Program-made: the position numbers and the translations under genes | Notes under the pieces: model-generated | The model's database searches: none | What the model was told of the DNA's origin: nothing | The model's input: only the letters and a program-made list of their open reading frames with translations | Assembly (NCBI GenBank): GCA_016710075.1 | Contig: JADJLO010000042.1 | Coordinates: 1-17,352, forward strand | Length of the DNA stretch: 17,352 nt | Direction of reading: 5' to 3' | DNA from: Acidobacteriota bacterium | GTDB taxonomy: Bacteria > Acidobacteriota > Blastocatellia > RBC074 | Shown here: positions 1 to 8,556 of the stretch, piece by piece | Layout of the letters: every line of letters starts with the position of its first letter | How positions within the stretch are numbered: the first letter of the stretch is position 1

Positions 1-188
1 GGAAGTTGCGGGCATCGCAGCAGAATTAACGAGATCCCGTTAAACGAGATCCAGGGCGTCCAGGAAAGTGTCGGACGATGATGCATTAGCAAAGACATCA
101 TAACTTGGGAAGCTGAATTTTTTCTTTCTGAGAAACAAAAAAAATATTGTTACATCATCTCAAGCCGGCAAGTTTCATCGGAATCAAC

Positions 189-214
189 GACTTTGAACCT
201 TGAACTTTAAACTT
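189..214 (-). repeat. 7-base-period repeat just after the YdjM-like stop codon
   Basis: Read on the minus strand this tract is built of AAAGT-containing heptamers (AAGTTTA, AAGTTCA and similar). It starts about 11 bases after the inferred stop of the upstream minus-strand gene. It matches the tract at 14967-14994 at 23 of 26 positions, in the same orientation relative to the gene it follows. The rest of 1-224 holds only a short direct repeat (TTAACGAGATCC at 26-37, and with one extra A at 40-52) and no gene that I can support. Confidence 0.75.
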
Positions 215-224
215 CTCAAGCTTG

Positions 225-1240
225 TTACAATGGCCGTATCGAGGTCTCCGAAAAAAAGAGCCTTCGATCAAATCATTGTGAAGATAGGCAATGATGCGGG
301 ATGGAATCCAGCGCAATGCATCGCCGTTTGCAGGGTCGAACTGCAGCCCCCAAATGGGATTGAGGCTTTCGATTCCTGCGGTGATCCGCTGGTCTCCGAT
401 AGCGTTGGTTCCGTCGTTGATTGGGGTTATCAGCCCGTTGGCGAACCAGTAGAAGAGGTCGAACCGGCGTTGAGTCTCGGGATTTGCCCGGGCGACTTCG
501 GGCGGAGTCCCTCGAATGTTGTTGCATCAGCCGATCCTCCCTCAACCGCAAGCGGAAGGCTGAACCATGGGAGCCTTGATTCCATCGGCGTATAGCCGTC
601 CGTTTGAGATGTAGACAGATCGCCAGTAAAGCAAGCCATCCAGGAGCAGGGATGACTCTGGAAATGCGCATTTGATGCCCGCGCAAACGGGCGATCAGCT
701 TCTGTGCCTCTACCGCTCGGCCGTGCTGCCAACCGCCAAAGCACAAGTAAAGGGCACGAAAAGATGACAGCCAGGCGTGCCGGCCTCGTTCCGCCAGAAT
801 CCCTGCCGTCAGCCATACCCCGACAGCAGTATCAGTGTAAAGATCGGATCGACGATGCCTACCAGTCCCACGCGACACGGTGATTTGAAAATGGCCAGAA
901 GATTGCGTGCCATAGTTTGTGAAAGCATCGAGCAAGACCATACGTCGCTGATCCGATTTCGAAGACAAAATCACATCTCGTCTGATTCTTGAAACGGGTA
1001 AGAAAGAGAAATGGTGTAGGCAGGCAAGAAACCCGCCGACAGGGATGAAGGCCAGGCTGTGAGTGAAATGTCTGTGGTAGAGCCATCCGACTGTTGGTCA
1101 CTCGCCGAATGGATCAGCACGTCAGATCCAGCGACCCCGCTCGGATTGCCCCGATCCAGCCGGCGGCTGCAGGAAGCCTGCGCTTCATGATCCGATTACG
1201 ATGCGCGGCTCCCAAAAATTCCCTGTGTTATTGGGTCCAT
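225..1240 (-). CDS. YdjM/DUF457-family membrane metal-dependent hydrolase, frameshifted
   Basis: No single frame is open, but fragments in all three minus frames join into one protein of about 338 residues. It starts with MDPITQGIFG (ATG at 1240-1238), continues with a DVLIHSASD segment and the family hallmark HRHFTHS (1076-1056), then NYGTQ plus FWPFSNHRVAWD (about 920-860), a hydrophobic stretch with VGIVDPI, a soluble part with LLYWRSVYISNG, and a C-terminal part with RRFDLFYWFANG and GLQFDPANGDALRW (about 465-310). The order HRxxTHS, then N-x-GT, then WPFS...DP, then a late WF segment is that of the YdjM/YbcI-type inner-membrane hydrolases, which carry a short histidine motif near the N terminus and several membrane helices. 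Substrate is unknown in this family. The stop is taken as the TAA at 227-225, reached only after a shift near an A7 run at 251-257. No clear Shine-Dalgarno sequence precedes the ATG. The breaks look like sequencing indels, but true decay is not excluded. Confidence 0.68.
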
Positions 1241-1244
1241 ATTT

Positions 1245-1271
1245 ACGAAACGTGCGAAATAAACGTAACTG
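1245..1271 (+). repeat. 9-base-period repeat, diverged copy in a divergent spacer
   Basis: Three units of the ACGAAACAG-type nonamer lie here (ACGAAACGT at 1245-1253, GCGAAATAA at 1254-1262, ACGTAACTG at 1263-1271). The tract begins 5 bases upstream of the inferred start of the YdjM-like gene. It aligns to 4894-4920 with a few mismatches. The rest of the spacer up to 1416 has no gene; a TTGACG at 1327-1332 could be a -35 box for the plus-strand gene, but no good -10 sits at the right distance. Confidence 0.6.
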
Positions 1272-1416
1272 CCGGAAAGACTGGGTAGTCTTGTTAGTTA
1301 GAAAGCCCAGGAAATATAGCGGTTTCTTGACGCAATTTCATTCGGGATGTTAGTTTCAACGTCCGCAATACAGTTTTTATCCATGCCAACAGGAAAAAGA
1401 ATCAGGAGGCAAGAAA

Positions 1417-4400
1417 ATGAGGATCGCAATCCCGCAGTGCGCTTCATCTGCGACTATCAGTTTGTGTTCTACTGCTTGCAATCCCAGCTGCTGCGTTTAT
1501 CAGCAATAACAAAGCCGCACAGGCACAGGAAAATAAAGGTCAGATCACGGATGCGACCTTCAAGACCCTGCAATTCCGTTCGATTGGCCCGGCGATCATG
1601 GGGGGGCGAATCGATGATTTTGCAGTAGTCGAAGCCAGTCCCTCTACGATCTATGCTGCAACCGCATCGGGTGGTTTATGGAAGACGATCAACAACGGGA
1701 CCACATGGGATCCTCTTTTCGACAATCAGGAAGTCAGTTCGATCGGCGATGTGACGCTTGCTCCGTCAAATCCGGACATCGTCTGGGTTGGAACGGGCGA
1801 GGCCAACAACCGGCAGAGTTCCTCCTGGGGCAACGGCGTGTACAAATCGACAGACGGCGGCAAGACCTGGGCCAATATGGGACTCAAGGACAGCCATCAC
1901 ATCGGGCGGATCGTCATTCATCCGACGAATCCGGACATAGTTTATGTGGCTGCAGGCGGGCATCTCTGGGGGCCGAACAAGGAGCGTGGTCTTTACAAGA
2001 CATCTGACGGCGGCAAGACGTGGGTCAATACAAAATTCATTGATGAGAACACGGGGTTCACCGATGTTGCGATGGATCCGTCCGATCCAAATATTCTTTA
2101 TGCCGCAGCTTATCAGCGTCGCCGCACGGCGTTCGGTTTTCTCGGAGGCGGGCCGGGCAGCGCGCTTTACAAGACTTCAGATGGCGGCTCCACGTGGACC
2201 AGGCTGACAAACGGCCTTCCTTCGGGCGATGTCGGTCGCATTGGCATGGACATTTACCGCAAGAATCCGAATGTTGTCTACGCCCTCTTCGAGCATGCGA
2301 CTGAAGTTGGAACCTATCGCTCCCGATGACAAAGGCGAGACGTGGAAGAAGATGTCTCCCACGAACCCGCGCCCGATGATTACAGCCAGATTCGCATCGA
2401 TCCACCAACGATCAGCGTTTATATGTCGCTTGGAGCTTCGTGGTACATACCGGACAATGGCGGCAAGATGTACCAGGCCAGCCCGTTTTCAAGAATTCAT
2501 GGCGACTATCACGCATTGTGGATCGATCCGCAGAACCCCCAATCACCTGATTACCGGCTCGGACGGTGGCATTCTTCAGCTACGATAAAGGCCGGACGAT
2601 GGGACTACATCAACACGATTCCGCTGGGTCAGTTTTATGAAGTCGGATTCGATTTCCGCAAGCCTTACTGGGTCTATGGCGGTCTGCAGGATAACGGATC
2701 GTGGGGGGCTCCCGTGGCCACGCTCAACAACACCGGCGTGAGCAATGACGAATGGATTCGCACGGGCGGAGGCGACGGTTTTCTATGCCCAGTTGATCCG
2801 AAGACTGGAATATAGTTTATACGGAATCGCAAAACGGAGCGGTTCAGCGGCTTAATCTGGCGACAACCGAATCGAAGAGCATCCGCCCGCAACCTCCTGA
2901 AGGCTCGACAGACAGATATCGATTCGACTGGAACTCGCCGATTATGATCTCGCCGCACAACAACAGGACGATCTATATGGGCGGCAATCGCCTCTTCAAA
3001 TCGCTCGACCGCGGCGACAACTGGACGGCCAGTCCGGATCTGACCAAAAACATCGACCGCAACAAACTGGAGATCATGGGAGTCGTTCCCAAACCCAATG
3101 TTCTCTCGGGGCACGATGGCCAGGATAATTTCAGTCAGATTGTCACGGTTGCCGAATCGCCTGTCAAAGAAGGAGTGCTCTGGGTCGGCACCGATGACGG
3201 CAACGTCCAGGTTTCGCGCGACGGCAGCAAGACCTGGAAGAACGTCATCGACCGGATCAAGGGAGTTCCAGCGAACACTTATGTCACGAGAGTCATTGCG
3301 TCGTATGCATCTGCCGGGCGCGCTTATGTAACCTTCGACGGCCATCGCAGCGACGACTTCAAACCTTATGTTTATGTGACCGAGGACTTCGGAGAAAACT
3401 GGACCTCGATCACCAGCAACATGCCGTCTCCGGCGAATGTCATCCGCGAACATCCGAAGAATCAGAATCTGCTGCTGGCAGGCACCGAATTCGGTCTCTT
3501 CGTCAGTTTCAATCGCGGTGCATCGTGGATGAGATTCAAGAGCAATCTGCCGGTGGTGCCGGTCGATGATATTCAGATTCATCCGCGAGAGAACGACCTG
3601 ATTCTGGCGACGCACGGACGCAGCATCTGGGTGCTCGATGATATGACGCCTCTGCAACAGATGTCGGACTCGATCGCCGCATCAGACGCCCAGTTGTTCG
3701 ATCTCAGGACTGCGACCATGTGGAGATCGTACAACCACAAGGGCAGCACGGGTCACAAGACCTACATCGCCCCGAACCCGCCCTCCGGGGCGCTCATCAG
3801 TTACTACCTGCGCGAAAAGCTCAAGGACCGGCCGAAGATCACCATTCTTGACAAAAAAGGCGCGGTCATCCGTGAACTTCTGGGGCCAAATGAAGCCGGC
3901 GTTCAGCGGACGACCTGGGATATGCGTTATCAGTCGGCGACTCAGCCTCCGCAGGGTCCCGGCGGACCCGGTGGACCCGGGGCCCCGGGAATGGATCCGG
4001 CCATGGCGGCAGCCATGGGAGGCGGTGGTGGTGGCTTCGGCGGCTTTGGCGGCGGCCGCGGCCCGCGCGTACTTCCCGGCGAATACATCGTCAAGCTGAC
4101 GGTCAACGGCAAGGAGATGACCAAACCTCTCGTCGTCGAGGAAGATCCACGCATCAGGATCCTCCCGACCGACGCAGAAGCCCGGCTCAAGACCTTGCTC
4201 TCAATCAACAAGATCCAAAAATCAGGCAGCGATGCGCAGGCCAGGCTTACCAACCTTCGCAACCAGCTTACTCAACTGCAGGAGAGCATGAAGAAGCAGC
4301 CCAATGCTTCGGTTGCTCTTGGCAAGGAGATCGACGCAGTTCTCAAGGACGTCACCGATACTCAGCAGAAACTCGTCGCCCAGGGCGGTCGCGGTGGTGG

Positions 4401-4854
4401 CGGCGGGGGTGGCGGCTTTGGCGGCGGCGGCGCAGCGGGCGCCGGTGGTGGCCAGCGTGGCGGTGGTCAGGGCCGCGGCCAGGGTGGACAACCCGGGCAA
4501 CCGGGGCAACAGGCCCAACCTGCCCAACCTGCTCAGGCAGGCGAGCAGGAAGGCCCGCCGAATTTCACTCAGATGATGATGCAGAATGAATCGGCGGGGC
4601 CCGGCGATCCGAATCGTATGAACGCACTGATGCCGCGCATCGGCCAACTCTACAGCGGGCTGGATAGCTATACCGAACCGGTTACCGCTCAACACCGCGA
4701 GAAACTCGATCGCTACACATCTCAGTTGAACGAGGTCATTGGTCAGATCAACAAGATGATCACAGAACGCATCCCGGCACTCAACAAGCAGATCAGCGAA
4801 AGCGGATTGACGCCGATCAAGGCGCCTGAAACGGTCGCTCCTGCTGTGAAGTAA
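1417..4854 (+). CDS. Exported Asp-box / VPS10-like beta-propeller protein, frameshifted
   Basis: About 1146 residues once frames are joined. ATG 1417 follows a strong AGGAGG (1404-1409); after about 8 codons the frame shifts into a signal peptide (LRLSVCVLLLAIPAAAF), so a base is missing near 1425-1441. The mature part starts around QITDATFKTLQFRSIGP and carries many Asp-box motifs (S/T-x-D-x-G-x-T-W): STDGGKTW, TSDGGKTW, TSDGGSTW, DDKGETW, SLDRGDNW, SRDGSKTW, TEDFGENW, SFNRGASW. These mark the sialidase/sortilin-type propeller fold; sialidase catalytic residues are not evident, so I assign no reaction. After the propellers comes a small beta-domain (ITILDKKGAVIREL ... GEYIVKLTVNG) interrupted by a Gly/Pro-rich tract (about 3953-4070), then a helical region, a long Gly/Gln/Pro tract (about 4381-4560) and a C-terminal helical end. 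Frame breaks lie near 2320, 2385-2460, 2545-2580 and 2785-2806; from 2806 to the stop the frame is clean. It precedes the CocE-like hydrolase on the same strand, 212 bases away. Confidence 0.85.
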
Positions 4855-4865
4855 ATCAGAGAAAG

Positions 4866-4929
4866 GGATTACGAAGAGGAGGAAGAGAAGATTACGAAAC
4901 AGACGAAATAAACGAAACAGACGAAAAAA
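4866..4929 (+). repeat. Purine-rich tract plus four 9-base units after the stop codon
   Basis: Twelve bases after the propeller gene's TAA begins GGATTACGA, a GA-rich stretch, then GATTACGAAACAGACGAAA (4890-4908) and four nonamer units of consensus ACGAAACAG (4894-4929). The same elements return inverted at 5001-5050, so the two could pair as a long hairpin around a loop of about 70 bases. Function is not known; a transcription-ending or mRNA-stabilising role is possible but inferred. Confidence 0.8.
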
Positions 4930-5000
4930 TCCAGGTGTTGAATGGACGTGAACATCCTGATAAGCGTACAACCAGTTTTAAAAGCAAAATTCACCCATTA

Positions 5001-5050
5001 TTTTTTTTCGTCTGTTTCGTAATCTCCTCTTCTCCTCTTCCTCGTAATCC
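5001..5050 (-). repeat. Inverted partner of the 4866-4929 repeat
   Basis: TTTCGTCTGTTTCGTAATC at 5006-5024 is the exact reverse complement of 4890-4908. The CT-rich part and the terminal TCGTAATCC (5042-5050) mirror the GA-rich part and GGATTACGA of the left arm. It ends 16 bases before the ATG of the CocE-like gene, so it lies in that gene's 5' leader. Confidence 0.8.
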
Positions 5051-5066
5051 GGTTTTGGAGAAACAC

Positions 5067-6933
5067 ATGAGAAGAAAAGCGAGACTGGTATTGGTCTGGC
5101 CGGGTGTTTTGAGCCTGGCGCTGTTCGCGATTTTTGCGGCTTCTGCGCAGGTTCAGGAGACCGCCCCGGCGGCATTCGAGCAGAAGAGCGTCATGGTCTC
5201 GATGCGGGACGGAGTGAAGCTTCACACGAGCATCTTCATTCCGAAGAATATGACCGGGCGATTGCCGATCATTCTTGAGCGTACGCCATACCAGGCGCCG
5301 GATCAGCCGCGCGCGCTCGGAAGCCCGAGGTTCAAGGCTCTTGTCGATGAAGGCTTCATCTTCGTATTCCAGGACATCCGCGGTCGATACAAATCCGAGG
5401 GGCAGTTCGTCATGCAGCGCGCCCCGGTTTCGCTGACAACAGGCAAGAATGATCCAAAAGCTGTTGATGAAGTCACCGACGCTTATGACACCGTCGAATG
5501 GCTGATCAGGAATGTGCCCGGCAACAACGGGAGAGTCGGGATATTCGGGATCTCCTATCCCGGCTGGACTGCGGCGATGGCAACGCTCGATCCGCATCCG
5601 GCCCTCAAAGCCGCATCTCCGCAGGCTTCGCCGGCGGACATGTTTCTCGGAGACGATTTTCATCACAACGGCGCATTCAGGCTGAGCTATGGCTTCGAGT
5701 ACGCCACCATGATGGAAACAAATAAAGAAAGCTTCAGATTCAATTTCGACAGGTACGACACCTACGAGTGGTATCTCAGGCTGGGCGCCCTGTCGAACGT
5801 CAACGAGAAATATCTCAAGGGGACGATCCCGACCTGGAACGATTTTGTCGAACACCCGAATTATGACGACTTCTGGCAGAAGCAGGCCATGGCGGGCTAT
5901 CTGACCCGCGTCAACATCCCCACGCTTTCAGTTGCCGGCTGGTGGGATCAGGAAGATTTCTACGGCCCGCTCAAGATTTACAACACGCTCGAAAAGCACG
6001 ACAAACAGCGCATGAATTTCCTTGTCGCCGGGCCATGGAATCATGGCGGCTGGGCGAGAGGTGACGGCAGCAGCCTCGGCCGCATCAAATTCGACAGCAA
6101 CACCAGCGAATATTATCGTCAGAAAATCGAAGCCCCGTGGTTCGCCTACTGGCTCAGGACAAGGGCTCGCCGGTTTTGAGCGAGGCAATCACTTTCAGAC
6201 CGGTTCGAACGAATGGAAGAGTTACGACCAGTGGCCCCGGTGAATCTGACTCAGAGCGCCAACTCTACTTTCACGCAAACGGCAAACTCTCGTTCGATCC
6301 GCCCGCAGACAACAGTCTGAAAGCATTCGACAGTTACATCTCCGACCCCGCCAATCCAGTGCCCTACAGGCAGCGTCCAGTCGAGCCGACATATTATTTT
6401 CGAGGTTCGGGCTGGCCGGCATGGCTTGTTGACGATCAGCGCTTCGCCCATCAGCGCCAGGACGTGCTCAGTTGGGAGACCGAGACTCTGGCCAATGATG
6501 TCGCGATCACCGGAGATTTGATCGCTCGCCTGTTTGCCTCGACCTCAGGCACAGACAGCGACTGGATCGTCAAACTGATCGATGTCTACCCGGAAGACTA
6601 TGCCAGGGATCCGAAGATGGGCGGCTACCAGTTGATGGTCGCAAACGATGTTCTGCGCGGGCGCTTTCGCAGGAGCTTCGAAAAACCCGAGCCGATAACT
6701 CCCGGCAAGGTCAATCAGTACTCGATCGATCTTCTTCAGATCGATCATAAATTCCTCAAGGGCCACAAGATCATGGTTCAGGTTCAGAGCACCTGGTTTC
6801 CGATCATCGATCGCAACCCGCAAAGTTCGTTCCCAACATTTTCAAGGCCAAGATTCCGATTACATCAAGGCTACTCAGCGGATCTACAGATCAAAAGCTC
6901 TCCGTCACACATCCGGTCTCGGTGGTGAAGTGA
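5067..6933 (+). CDS. CocE/NonD-family exported hydrolase (alpha-amino-acid ester hydrolase / X-Pro peptidase type), frameshifted
   Basis: About 622 residues once joined. ATG 5067 is preceded by TTGGAG (5055-5060) and opens a signal peptide (positively charged MRRKAR, hydrophobic core, AASAQ at about residues 24-28). The alpha/beta-hydrolase core shows RTPYQ (Tyr75), the nucleophile elbow GISYPG (Ser163, codon 5553), GWWDQEDFYG (Asp294, codon 5946) and GPWNHGGW (His326, codon 6042). The spacing and the WDQED and GPWxH motifs match the Ser-Asp-His triad of alpha-amino-acid ester hydrolases; the C-terminal part (QLYFHANGKLSFDPP, RLFASTSGTDSDWIVKLIDVYP) is the usual jelly-roll domain of the PepX/CocE family. 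It should cleave amide or ester bonds of acyl or dipeptide-like substrates outside the cytoplasm; the exact substrate cannot be read. Frame breaks occur near 6155-6165, 6200-6245 and 6825-6925, where the frame changes but homology continues. The stop is taken as TGA 6931-6933; another frame stops at 6928. Confidence 0.87.
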
Positions 6934-6980
6934 TCGAACAAAGTGGGGAGCATGGCCATACGAGCGGACCCCGCAAATCC

Positions 6981-7003
6981 CAATTGAACTCGGAGTTCAA
7001 TTG
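6981..7003. repeat. Perfect 11-bp palindrome at a convergent junction
   Basis: CAATTGAACTC, one G, then its exact reverse complement. It lies between the ends of the converging CocE-like and MFS genes. There is no T-run next to it, so it is not a classical intrinsic terminator, although a hairpin in either transcript is possible. Confidence 0.5.
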
Positions 7004-7027
7004 AAATTCGCAAGCGACTGGCGTGGT

Positions 7028-8396
7028 TCACGCGTCCCGGCCGCGAATAATGCGCAAAGAGAAAACAATGGACCCAGTTGCCGATTGCACGCAGGCGGGA
7101 CGCCTGCGGTCCCGTACGGCCATGCGCCCCAGCGCGCCAGGGTTCGGCCGGTTCCAGCCTTTGGAACCAGCAGGTGCGATCAGCAGAGCGATCAGATAAG
7201 TCGATCCGGCGATGATGAAGATCGGCACATAGCTCCCCGTGAACTGCAAAATGTAGCCCACCAGCTTCGATATCAGCATTCCGCCGACAGCGCCGGCCAT
7301 GCCTCCGATGCCGACAACCGAACCGACTGCCTTGCGCGGGAACATATCCCGAAGCGATCGTGTAGATGTTCGCCGACCAGCCTGATGTGCGGCAGCGGCG
7401 AGCCCACCAGCAGGACCGCTCCCCATGCCGTTGGGGACATTGGCGGCAAACACCACCGGCACCACGGAAATCGCCAGATGAGCATGGCCGTCTTGCGCGC
7501 ACGGTTGATCGTCCATCCGCGCTTGATCAAGGTCGATGAGATCCAGCCTCCTCCAACGCTGCCGATGTCGGCTATCAGGTAGACCACAATCAGCGGCAAT
7601 CCGACACTTTTCAGGTCGATGCCGTGCTTCCGGTTGAGAAAATCCGGAAGCCAGAAGAGATAGATCCACCAGATCGGATCGGTCTCGAACTTGCCGACGG
7701 CAAGGGCCCAGGTCTGGCGGTGAGTCAGCAGTTGCGACCATGGAATGTGGACTTCGGTGTCCGGTGGGTCGCTCTTGATATGTTCCAGCTCTTCCTGTGA
7801 AAGGCGAGTGTGTTCCTCAAGGTCGCCTGTAGATCGCTATCCAGAAGATCAACCAGGCGAATCCCACCAGACCCGTGACGATGAATGCCCATTTCCAGCC
7901 GAAATAAAGGGGTGATCGGCGGCACAATCGCTGCGGCGACCAGAATTCCGACATTGGTTCCCGCATTGAAGATGCCTGTCGCCAGCGCCCGCTCCTTCTT
8001 CGGAAACCACTCCGCAACTGTTTTGATCGAAGCCGGAAAGTTTCCCGCTTCCCCCAGACCCAGTGCAAACCGCGCCACACTGAAGCTTGCAACCGAGGAT
8101 GCAAACGCATGCGCCATCGCCGCAAAACTCCAGAAGATGACCGACAGCGAGAATCCTTTTCGCGTTCCAAGCCAGTCCATGACTCGGCCCGAGACCAGCA
8201 GCCCTATCGCATACGCCGTCTGAAAGAAGAAGACCACCCAACTGTAGCCGATGTCATCCCAGACACCCTCTTTTTGCAGCACCGGCTTGAGCGTGGCGAT
8301 CACCTGGCGATCGAGATAGTTGATCGTCGCCGCAAAAAAGAGCAGCGCGCAGATATACCAGCGCAGATGTTTGATTTTGGATACTACAGCTTGCAT
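7028..8396 (-). CDS. MFS transporter, anion:cation symporter family (hexuronate/sugar-acid type), frameshifted
   Basis: Start ATG 8396-8394 follows GGAGGGA (8411-8405). The first 160 residues are clean: helix 1 with NYLDRQV (26-32), helix 2, the MFS loop motif GRVMDWLGTRKG (70-81), helices 3 and 4 with ALGLGEAGNFPASIK (111-125), and helix 5. After a frame break near 7905 it continues as FGWKWAFIVTGLVGFAWL, a cytoplasmic loop (EELEHIKSDPP), WAFAVGKF, IWWIYLFWLPDFL, the helix with LPLIVVYLIADIGSVGGGW, MFPRKAVGSVVGIGGMAG and FIIAGSTYLIALLI. These are the hallmarks of the ExuT/GudP-like anion:cation symporters, which import sugar acids with protons; the substrate here is inferred from family only. 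Further breaks lie near 7830, 7725, 7480, 7410-7345 and 7175. The C-terminal end is uncertain: homology stops around HLLVPK (about 7170), and the reading frame then crosses a GC-rich repeat before stopping at 7028. It lies downstream of the TPR gene on the same strand, about 160 bases apart. Confidence 0.85.
7091..7113. repeat. GGGACGCCTGCGGTCCC-type hairpin repeat
   Basis: Two mutually exclusive stems overlap: GCAGGCG pairing with CGCCTGC (7091-7107), and GGGAC pairing with GTCCC (7097-7113). A near-identical 17-base core returns at 9849-9865. It sits at or inside the disputed 3' end of the MFS gene and may supply the non-homologous C-terminal tail of that frame. Confidence 0.65.
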
Positions 8397-8426
8397 GGGT
8401 TAATCCCTCCGGAAAAAGAAGATTGC

Positions 8427-8475
8427 GATTACAAAACAGAGGAAGAAGACTGCGAAACAGATGAAAGCAACAAAT
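8427..8475. repeat. Left arm of a 9-base-period repeat pair, degenerate
   Basis: GATTACAAAACAG followed by GA-rich sequence, then GCGAAACAGATGAAA (8448-8462), resembles the tract at 4866-4929 and mirrors 8520-8556. It lies in the 5' leader of the MFS gene. Between the arms is a smaller palindrome, ATTATCAG (8491-8498) and CTGATAAT (8512-8519). Confidence 0.6.
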
Positions 8476-8519
8476 ACAGGATAGTTCGTGATTATCAGGC
8501 ACCTTGACCGTCTGATAAT

Positions 8520-8556
8520 TTTCGCCTGTTTCGTTCATTTCGTTTGTTTCGTAATC
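8520..8556 (-). repeat. 9-base-period repeat touching the TPR stop codon
   Basis: On the minus strand this reads GATTACGAAAC followed by further ACGAAACAG-type units. It aligns without gaps to 4890-4926 over 37 bases with about 3 mismatches. It begins in the last base of the TPR stop codon (8558-8556), in the same sense orientation as the copy that follows the propeller gene. Confidence 0.8.

Noticed and set aside
273..974. Long minus-strand open frame of 233 codons read as one Arg-rich protein
   Set aside because: Only its middle (about 970-670) carries family-like sequence; the ends are out of frame relative to neighbouring YdjM-like segments. I treat it as one piece of the frameshifted hydrolase.
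1598..2815. Programmed frameshifting as the reason for the broken propeller gene
   Set aside because: Breaks are many, at ordinary sequence without slippery heptamers and stimulators, and similar breaks occur in every other gene. Sequencing error is simpler.
2674..3657. Minus-strand open frame of 327 codons opposite the propeller gene
   Set aside because: It is an antisense shadow of a clean, motif-rich coding region (Asp-boxes in the plus frame), and its product is Arg/Asp/Val-rich without domains.
4222..4971. Minus-strand open frame of 249 codons opposite the Gly-rich tracts
   Set aside because: Low-complexity Ala/Leu/Arg content is the antisense of the glycine-rich codons; no start signal or domain.
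4998..5855. Minus-strand open frame of 285 codons opposite the CocE-like gene
   Set aside because: The plus strand encodes the signal peptide and catalytic motifs here; the minus product has no recognisable feature.
6931..7120. Possible CRISPR or attachment-site signal from the clustered palindromes
   Set aside because: There are no regularly spaced identical repeats with unique spacers, no integrase, and no tRNA gene nearby.
7001..7582. Plus-strand frame with an AGGTPAVP segment
   Set aside because: The segment comes from the GC-rich hairpin repeat at 7091-7113, and the remainder is antisense to MFS helices.
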